Positions 58,339 to 64,000 of a DNA stretch of 64,000 nt are shown piece after piece (the stretch's first letter is position 1; each line of letters opens with the position of its first letter). This DNA is from an uncultured Ezakiella sp. (GTDB taxonomy: Bacteria > Bacillota > Clostridia > Tissierellales > Peptoniphilaceae). The stretch is taken from positions 1 through 64,000 of the forward strand of contig NZ_CALTVH010000007.1 in the NCBI RefSeq assembly GCF_943913045.1. Reading direction: 5' to 3'. Below the pieces are notes generated by a model. The model was not told the DNA's origin. It ran no database searches and saw nothing but the letters and a program-made list of their open reading frames with translations. The position numbers and the translations under genes are program-made.

Positions 58339-59697
58339 TTATCTTTTATAACTTTTGATTTGTATTTTATATTTAAGTTTATGAGATGAGGAGTTCTGTA
58401 TTAGTAGTTCATAGCTGAGGTTTGGTCTAGTTTCTACTTTAATATTTACTGAATCACTAAAAATTTCTCTGTATATAGTTTTACCAGTTTCTTTTAAAAT
58501 GACAGTATAGTCTGCTCCTTTTGCAGGATATACATCACTTATTTTAATAACGAGTCCATCATGATTAGCCCCTCTCCAGGTGCTCATATCAAAAGAGTAT
58601 GTCTTGTATCCATATCCCTCTATGCTTTCTGATTCGTCAACATTTGCAGATCTAAGTCCAGTTTGGTTAAATTCCTGGAGATTTAATTTTTCATAGTCTT
58701 CATCACTTATGATGCTAACAATTGAATCATTTGCAAATTCTGCCCCTGCTTTTTCTATAATTATATTTGCCTCTTCATCCGCAACTACTTCTGTACAAAT
58801 TGCTAGCGATAAAAATATAGCTAGTATAAAAGCGAGCAGTCCAATTATCTTTTCGTTCCAATTTTTCATAATTACCATCCTTTCCATATTTGGTCTAAAT
58901 TCTATACTTTGATTGAATTCAGTCGTTCCTAAGCCTAAGAGCTTACCCATTGATAAGCAATATTCCTTTCGATTTTCTCTATTGTCACCAAGTTTATTGA
59001 CAACAAGCTTGTCACACAGGATTTCTATGTCATTTTGTATATATTTGGATGATATCCAAATAAAGGGATTGTACCAATGCAAGCATATTGCTATATTTTT
59101 TATATAAGAGAAAACTATATCGTATTTTTTTATATGAGTCATCTCATGATAAATTGTGTGTTTTAATAAGTCATCATCATTTAAAATTTTCTCCTGTAAA
59201 ATTATTTTCGGCTTAAATAGACCATAGGTTGCGGGCACTTTTGCCTTATCATTTAAATATACTCTAACCTTTCTTTTTATATTAAAACTTTTAATATAGT
59301 CTTCGATTCTTTTATCCCCAGCAAGTAAAACAGAATCTTTCATCAGCTTGTCTAGTTTTATAATCTGTTTTATCAGATAAATTAAAATTATTATTCCTAT
59401 AATAACCCTATAGTATTTCCAAAGATATTCACTAAAGCTGTTATTTATCGCCCACAGCATTTGATCAAAGTTAATTAGAGCCTTAATAAATATATTATCT
59501 TTAATGGTCTCAGGCACTCTTATCATAAGGGTAAAAGGTATAATTAAATAGACAATCATTATCGTCCACAGTATTTTAGTGGCTCTTTTTATGCTATTTA
59601 AATTTAATTTTTTTCTTATTAGCAGTATTAATGTTAATAAAAATATGGCTTTCAAACTTCTTTGCATGCCATTAGATTTAATTATACTTAAAATCAT
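58339..59697 (-). CDS. M56-family (BlaR1/MecR1-like) membrane metalloprotease with a non-beta-lactam C-terminal domain
   Basis: A 452-residue protein: several N-terminal membrane helices (about 15-27, 43-60, 96-113), zinc-protease motif HEMTH at residues 184-188 with the downstream Glu in NDIEILCDKLV, then a final membrane helix (about 285-304, GLLAFILAIFLSLAICTEV) and a ~150-residue outside domain. The outside part lacks the SxxK/SxN/KTG motifs of BlaR1 sensors, so it senses something else. Coupled to the BlaI-type repressor 15 bases upstream. By BlaR1 logic, ligand binding would trigger cleavage of that repressor. Confidence 0.87.
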   Translation of the reverse strand: MILSIIKSNGMQRSLKAIFLLTLILLIRKKLNLNSIKRATKILWTIMIVYLIIPFTLMIRVPETIKDNIFIKALINFDQMLWAINNSFSEYLWKYYRVIIGIIILIYLIKQIIKLDKLMKDSVLLAGDKRIEDYIKSFNIKRKVRVYLNDKAKVPATYGLFKPKIILQEKILNDDDLLKHTIYHEMTHIKKYDIVFSYIKNIAICLHWYNPFIWISSKYIQNDIEILCDKLVVNKLGDNRENRKEYCLSMGKLLGLGTTEFNQSIEFRPNMERMVIMKNWNEKIIGLLAFILAIFLSLAICTEVVADEEANIIIEKAGAEFANDSIVSIISDEDYEKLNLQEFNQTGLRSANVDESESIEGYGYKTYSFDMSTWRGANHDGLVIKISDVYPAKGADYTVILKETGKTIYREIFSDSVNIKVETRPNLSYELLIQNSSSHKLKYKIQIKSYKR

Positions 59698-59712
59698 TTA
59701 AAAATATAAGCC

Positions 59713-60081
59713 TTAAAAATTGTCAAGCAGGTCTTTTATAGCTTGGGCTTCGTCCTTATCAATTCCCTTGGTCTTTAAAAATGTCTGAGCTACATTTAAT
59801 AGAGAGCCTTGGAATAATTTTTCTATAGCCCCTTGTCTTTCGCTTTCTAAGCCTTCTTCTCTGCTTACTATGGGTTTCAATGTGTATTTTGGATATCTTC
59901 TACTGATAGCCCCCTTATCCAAAAGTCTGCTTAAAAATGTGTAGCATGATGTCTTTGCCATTCCATGTTTTTTATTAAGTTCTTTCCATAATTCTAAAGC
60001 TTGAATTTCTCCATTTTCATCCAGGCATTCGCCATCCCATAACATTTCCATTACCATTAATTCTCCATCTGAAAATTCCAT
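59713..60081 (-). CDS. BlaI/MecI/CopY-family transcriptional repressor
   Basis: A 122-residue winged-helix repressor: FSDGELMVMEMLWDGE start, VWELWKEL-like helix (ALELWKELNKKHGMAKTSCYTFLSRLLDKG in outline, seen as KTSCYTFLSRLLDKGAI), RRYPKYTLKPIVS wing and a C-terminal dimerisation part. ATG 60079-60081 follows GGAGGG; the open frame extends 15 codons further. First gene of the regulatory pair. It likely represses its own promoter and perhaps the radical SAM operon until cleaved by the M56 protease. Confidence 0.92.
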   Translation of the reverse strand: MEFSDGELMVMEMLWDGECLDENGEIQALELWKELNKKHGMAKTSCYTFLSRLLDKGAISRRYPKYTLKPIVSREEGLESERQGAIEKLFQGSLLNVAQTFLKTKGIDKDEAQAIKDLLDNF

Positions 60082-60114
60082 TTGATTCCCTCCTTTTATT
60101 ATTTTTTCATCATG

Positions 60115-60143
60115 AGTATATAACATTTTTGAATTTTAATCAA
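60115..60143 (-). promoter_or_regulatory. Promoter of the repressor/protease operon
   Basis: TTGATT (60138-60143) and TATACT (60115-60120), 17-bp spacing, minus strand, 34 bases before the repressor ATG. CATGATGA and similar short palindromes overlap the start site, but no perfect operator dyad is seen. Confidence 0.7.
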
Positions 60144-60263
60144 GACTTAAATTTATTTTCTTTTTTAATTGTACTCAACAAAAATATTAACCGTTTATAA
60201 AAATCACAAATTTTTCTTGCATTTTTCGGGCTTTAGTATTAAAATATATTCGAGGTGATATTG

Positions 60264-60941
60264 ATGAAGAAGTTATACACTGGCAAGACCAAGGATGTAT
60301 ACGAAATTGATGACAAGACTGTTCTTTTAAAGTTTAAGGACGATGTAACTGGCAAGGATGGCGTTTTTGATCCAGGCGAAAATCACGTTGGCCTAACTAT
60401 GGAAGGCGCTGGCAAGAGTGCTGTTACTATGACAAAATATTTTTATGAAAAGTTAAACGCTATGGGCGTTAACACTCACTTTGTTTCAGCTGACATTGAC
60501 AAGAACGAAGCCGTTGTTAGAAAGGCTAAACCTTTTGGCAAGGGCGTAGAAGTTATTGTTCGTTACAGGGCTGTGGGTTCTTTCATTAGACGTTACGGTC
60601 TTTATGCTGAATCAGGAGACAAGCTTCCTACTTATGTTGAAATTACTTTGAAGGATGACGATAGAAACGATCCTTTGATTACCAAAGATGCTCTTAGAAT
60701 GCTTGGCATTATGTCTGATGACGAATACGAAGAGCTAGTTAAGCTGGCTGCAAAGACTGGCGATTTTGTTAAGGAAGAGCTGGCCAAGAAGGGTCTTGAA
60801 CTTTACGATATCAAGTTTGAATTTGGTATGGTCGATGGCAAGGTTGCCTTGATTGACGAAATTTCAGGCGGCAATATGCGCGCTTACAAGGACGGCGAAT
60901 ACGTTGAACCTTTGAAACTCGAAAAGATTTTCTTGGGTTAA
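60264..60941 (+). CDS. purC: Phosphoribosylaminoimidazole-succinocarboxamide synthase (SAICAR synthetase)
   Basis: A 225-residue enzyme of purine synthesis condensing CAIR and aspartate with ATP. LYTGKTKDVYEIDD, FKDDVTGKDGVFDPGEN, RYRAVGSFIRRYG, EITLKDDDRNDPLI and LIDEISGGNMRAY are diagnostic. ATG 60264-60266 follows GAGGTG by six bases. It stands alone with its own terminator; no other pur gene is in the window. Bacterial length (about 235). Confidence 0.95.
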   Translation: MKKLYTGKTKDVYEIDDKTVLLKFKDDVTGKDGVFDPGENHVGLTMEGAGKSAVTMTKYFYEKLNAMGVNTHFVSADIDKNEAVVRKAKPFGKGVEVIVRYRAVGSFIRRYGLYAESGDKLPTYVEITLKDDDRNDPLITKDALRMLGIMSDDEYEELVKLAAKTGDFVKEELAKKGLELYDIKFEFGMVDGKVALIDEISGGNMRAYKDGEYVEPLKLEKIFLG

Positions 60942-60967
60942 TATTACATTTATATTAAGTAGATAAG

Positions 60968-60994
60968 ACTAGCGTTTACGGACGCTAGTTTTTG
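60968..60994 (+). terminator. Intrinsic terminator after purC
   Basis: ACTAGCGT-ttacgg-ACGCTAGT then TTTT. Confidence 0.9.
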
Positions 60995-61049
60995 GTTATA
61001 TATGTATTATAAATACGAATATGTATTATAAGATACGAGGAGGTATATT

Positions 61050-63473
61050 ATGAGAAAAACTTTAAGCATTATGCTGGTTAGTTTGCTTGCTATTTTTGCT
61101 TTTATGTCAACCGACGTTAAGGCAAATGATATGGTAGATTACCTAGTAGAAAAGAAAATCGTTGAAGGTGATGGAAGTGGCGATTTGAAATTGGATTCAC
61201 CTATCGACAGGGCTTCTTTTGCAAAGATCGTTGTCTATGCAATTGACCAAGTCGAACTTGCAGAAAAATTAAAACCTGCTGCTCCTATTTTTAAGGATAT
61301 GAAGGCTGGTGGCTGGGCAAATGGTTTTGCCAATGTTGCAGCTACCAAGGAAATCGTAAATGGTTACCCAGGCGGTCTCTTTGCTCCAAATGATTTTGTT
61401 ACTTATGAACAAGCTATCAAAATGCTAGCAGTTGTTGCAAACGGATCTGACCTTCCTAAGGTTGAAAAGGCTCCTGGCCAAACTTGGGCTACTCCTTATA
61501 TTGAAAAGGCTAGCGAACTTGGAATTTTAAAACACTTAAATGTTACAGACTACAAGGCAAATGCAAAACGCGAAGACGTTTTCAACATGCTTTATGAAGT
61601 TCTACAACTTAAAAATCCTGAACCACAAGCTTTAAATATCAGGGGTATTGTTAGCGAGCTTACAGATGAAGGCGCTAAAGTCTACATCGTAAACGCTGGA
61701 GATGCCAAGGACTTAAAGGCTGGAGAAACTATTGCCTTCAAATTTGCCAAGGACCTAAATCCTGCCAACTATTTGGGCAAGGCTATTGATTTCAAATTTG
61801 AAAACAATGTTGTTAGCCAAGCTAAGGTTGCCAAGGAATATGAAACTCTAATTGGTTCATTTACTATTGGCAAGGATGGTAGCCTATACATGAACAATGA
61901 AAAACGCGGCTATGTTATCGACGAAAAAGAAAATGCCGAAGACAAGCTATTAAACATTGTTTATAACGGAAAAAATTATTCACTAGCTAACTTTAGAGCA
62001 GACGCCAAGGATATGGCAGATTTTGCTCAAGTTACCCTACACAACTCAAAGGTTGTATTTATAAACGCTTTTAACTTCAAGGATGCTGCTCCTGTTGTTG
62101 GTTTCAAGGACAGAGACATCTTTGTAGTAAGGGATGAAAATCCAAATCTCAACAAGAAATTAAACTTAAGCGAAGTTTGGGTCTATGACCGCAACGAACT
62201 TACAAAGGGTACTGACACTTCAATTTCTATTGATGATGTTCTCCACTTCTACGCTGATGACAAGGTTGTCGTTACCAAGAAGGCCCTAAGAGATGTTAAA
62301 TTTAAATTGGTAAACGGTATCGTTGTTGTAGATGGCAAGAAATTCCCACTAGCAGACAAAGACGGCTTCAGAGCTGTTCTAAATCTAAGTGACAAGACCT
62401 ACCAAACAATCGTTCCTACAACAGCAAGATCAATTCCAACTCTTTTCTCTATGATGGATGAAAAGAACACAATCGCTGTTGATATCTTTGGAAATGTCCA
62501 ACTTATCAGAGGCGACCTATCACAAAAAGAAGAATTCATGATCGTTGATGCTTTGACAGCAACACAAATCCGCCTAAAGGATATGGCCAACAGAACAATC
62601 GAAGTTACAGATTCACTAGCTATGTCAATTAAAGATGGCAACAGAGTTATCAAACTTTCAGACTTAAATGTTAACGACCTAGTTTATGTTTTCTCAGATG
62701 AAAGCGGCGTTAAAAAGATTGCCAAGGTTTCAACCCTAGGCGAATCAGCCAAGGTTGACAAGGCTGGAGACAATTTCAAGATTGACCTAGCTCCAAGTCG
62801 TGGACGTTTTGCCCTAATCAATGTTGATGGCAAGACCTACGAACTCAGCAAAGACAGCTTTGTCCTAGTTAAATCAGGCAACACTTATAAGTTTACAGAC
62901 CTAGACTTTGTAAGCAAATACGCCAACAAAGACAAGGACCTAATGGCATCAATCGTTACAACTGCAGACTTTGAAGCAGCTAAGACAGGAGTTAAACTCC
63001 CACTATCAGCTCGTGACGACCTAGTTTATGCAATCCTCTTTGACAACTTTGAAGAAACTCAATCTGTCAAGGAAGAAGTTGTTGTTAAAATGACAAACGG
63101 CTTTGACCAAAAGCTAGACAAGGCAATCATCGCTGAAGACAAGAATGGCAATCCTGTTAAATACGAATTATTTAAAAATGCCAACATTGAAATGCTAAAT
63201 CCAAACGACATCGTCAAACTATCACTTGGCGAAGACGGCAAGGTTGTAAAGGCTGAAAAGGCAATTACACCTGATATGAGGGTCTATCTCATCAAATCAG
63301 TTTCAGAAAAAGACGGCATCACAAGCCTTGAATTCACCCGCGAAGAAACAAGCGAAGAATTCACCAAGGTTCTCGCTAGAAACGCTGTAGTATTCGGCAA
63401 ACTCGAAGAAGGCGCTAAGATGAGAATGATGGTTGTAAACGACGACATCGCAGTTCTTGAAATTGTAAAATAA
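61050..63473 (+). CDS. SLH-domain surface protein
   Basis: An 807-residue secreted protein: signal peptide (about 1-25, ending VKA-N), then S-layer homology repeats in the first ~180 residues (SPIDRASFAKIVVYAID, FANVAATKEIVNGYPGGLFAPNDFVTYEQAIKML and PYIEKASELGILKHLN regions). The remaining ~600 residues are beta-rich with repeated DGK/VNDLV patterns and no enzyme motif. SLH domains bind pyruvylated secondary cell-wall polymers, so this is a wall-attached surface-layer or scaffold protein. Strong ribosome site GAGGAGG before ATG. Its even, optimised codon use (AAGGAT, GTTGCA) suggests high expression. Confidence 0.9.
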   Translation: MRKTLSIMLVSLLAIFAFMSTDVKANDMVDYLVEKKIVEGDGSGDLKLDSPIDRASFAKIVVYAIDQVELAEKLKPAAPIFKDMKAGGWANGFANVAATKEIVNGYPGGLFAPNDFVTYEQAIKMLAVVANGSDLPKVEKAPGQTWATPYIEKASELGILKHLNVTDYKANAKREDVFNMLYEVLQLKNPEPQALNIRGIVSELTDEGAKVYIVNAGDAKDLKAGETIAFKFAKDLNPANYLGKAIDFKFENNVVSQAKVAKEYETLIGSFTIGKDGSLYMNNEKRGYVIDEKENAEDKLLNIVYNGKNYSLANFRADAKDMADFAQVTLHNSKVVFINAFNFKDAAPVVGFKDRDIFVVRDENPNLNKKLNLSEVWVYDRNELTKGTDTSISIDDVLHFYADDKVVVTKKALRDVKFKLVNGIVVVDGKKFPLADKDGFRAVLNLSDKTYQTIVPTTARSIPTLFSMMDEKNTIAVDIFGNVQLIRGDLSQKEEFMIVDALTATQIRLKDMANRTIEVTDSLAMSIKDGNRVIKLSDLNVNDLVYVFSDESGVKKIAKVSTLGESAKVDKAGDNFKIDLAPSRGRFALINVDGKTYELSKDSFVLVKSGNTYKFTDLDFVSKYANKDKDLMASIVTTADFEAAKTGVKLPLSARDDLVYAILFDNFEETQSVKEEVVVKMTNGFDQKLDKAIIAEDKNGNPVKYELFKNANIEMLNPNDIVKLSLGEDGKVVKAEKAITPDMRVYLIKSVSEKDGITSLEFTREETSEEFTKVLARNAVVFGKLEEGAKMRMMVVNDDIAVLEIVK

Positions 63474-63482
63474 AAATTATAA

Positions 63483-63532
63483 ACGGGGCGAAAACTTAAG
63501 GCCAGCTTTGCCTGGCCTAGCCTCGTTTTTTT
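63483..63532 (+). terminator. Intrinsic terminator after the SLH gene
   Basis: GGCCAG-ctttg-CCTGGCC within an outer CG-GGC/GCC-TCG pair, followed by TTTTTTT. Confidence 0.85.
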
Positions 63533-63567
63533 ATCCAACAAAATAAAACGCTTTAAAGGAGGAAATC

Positions 63568-64000
63568 ATGAAAAAACTATTAGCCATAGCTCTAGCCAGC
63601 CTCATGGTCTTTAGCCTTTGGACGCCGGTCAAGGCTGCCAAAGAGGACTCGGCCAAGCTGGAAGAGTTAATGATCTTTACTAAAAAAATATTTTCTATCG
63701 CCAATGACTTTGACGATATATCGACAAGTGTAAAGGATGATTCCTATTCCATAGTCTGGGCCTACAAGGACGAGAAAAAATCCGAACGAGTCCGGGTCCA
63801 ATACGACAAAAAGGGAAATCTGATCGACTTTTATAATTATATGAACACTGACGCCAAGACCAAGTCAGTCATAAATAGAACTGATGCGGAAAAACTGGCC
63901 ACAAAAACCCTAAAGGCTCTTTATCCAAAGAAGGCCTACGATTTTTACCTGACTGACATCCAAGCGACTGGCGAGACTTTTACTTGTGAATTTGGCTACA
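63568..64000 (+). CDS. Secreted YcdB/PepSY-like protein (runs off window end)
   Basis: ATG 63568 after AAAGGAGG opens a frame that is still open at the window end (144 codons seen). It starts with a signal peptide MKKLLAIALASLMVFSLW ending near PVKA-A. The mature part (SYSIVWAYKDEKKSERVRVQYDKKG in outline, with WAYKDEKKS and VQYDKKGNLIDFYNY) resembles the repeated YcdB/YcdC domain, often followed by SLH domains in clostridial surface proteins. It lies just after the SLH gene, so a second surface protein is plausible. The C-terminal part is not visible. Confidence 0.75.
   Translation, partial: MKKLLAIALASLMVFSLWTPVKAAKEDSAKLEELMIFTKKIFSIANDFDDISTSVKDDSYSIVWAYKDEKKSERVRVQYDKKGNLIDFYNYMNTDAKTKSVINRTDAEKLATKTLKALYPKKAYDFYLTDIQATGETFTCEFGY

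Noticed and set aside
58339..59697. Beta-lactam sensor BlaR1/MecR1 and hence beta-lactam resistance locus
   Set aside because: The C-terminal domain lacks penicillin-binding motifs and no beta-lactamase or PBP2a gene is present nearby.

Overview
The window looks like the chromosome of a low-GC, strictly anaerobic Firmicute, most likely a Gram-positive anaerobic coccus of the Peptoniphilaceae/Tissierellia type. This is inferred from the WalRK operon, the oxygen-independent (cbi-type) cobalamin pathway, a formate/nitrite channel, an SLH-domain surface protein, strong AGGAGG ribosome sites and AT-rich gaps. The species cannot be fixed from the sequence alone.

Layout. 0-1 kb: a decayed phage endolysin gene. 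1-7.5 kb (minus strand): walR-walK-walH-walI-walJ-rlmH and two small membrane-anchored proteins, preceded by two tRNA-Arg genes. 8.7-25.7 kb (minus strand): a near-uninterrupted 20-gene B12 operon behind a cobalamin riboswitch with its own terminator. It runs btuC-btuD-btuF, cbiP, cbiB, cbiK, cbiL, cobD, cbiA, cbiC, cbiD, cbiE, cbiT, cbiF, cbiG, cbiH, cbiJ, cobT, cobU, cobS. The SUMT gene cobA stands alone at 33.3-34.0 kb. Both glutamine-dependent amidases of the operon appear unable to use glutamine: CbiP ends where its amidotransferase domain should begin, and CbiA has Gly where the family has its catalytic Cys.

26-44 kb is mixed: lipoprotein, GNAT, FNT channel, phospholipase D-like protein, hisS, a ferric-iron-type ABC transporter coupled to a glycosyltransferase, Ktr potassium uptake, and a small ABC transporter. 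The gaps carry two families of structured repeats. One is a ~125-bp rod-like hairpin lying directly after stop codons in the same orientation as the gene. The other is a GTAG-palindrome element with short and long (~190-bp structured insert) forms.

44-56.6 kb (minus strand) is rich in ABC exporters. It includes a two-component system whose kinase is split in two and whose regulator seems to start at AUU. The promoters of the kinase and of two ABC half-transporters share an 18-bp motif placed exactly 22 bp upstream of the -10 box.

54-60 kb is the most novel locus: BlaI-type repressor, M56 (BlaR1-like) metalloprotease with a non-beta-lactam C-terminal domain, a radical SAM/SPASM enzyme, a 31-residue peptide with a WDCGEC core, and a three-gene ABC-2 exporter. 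It reads as a ribosomally made, radical-SAM-modified peptide system. The window ends with purC, an 807-residue SLH protein, and the start of a secreted YcdB-like protein.
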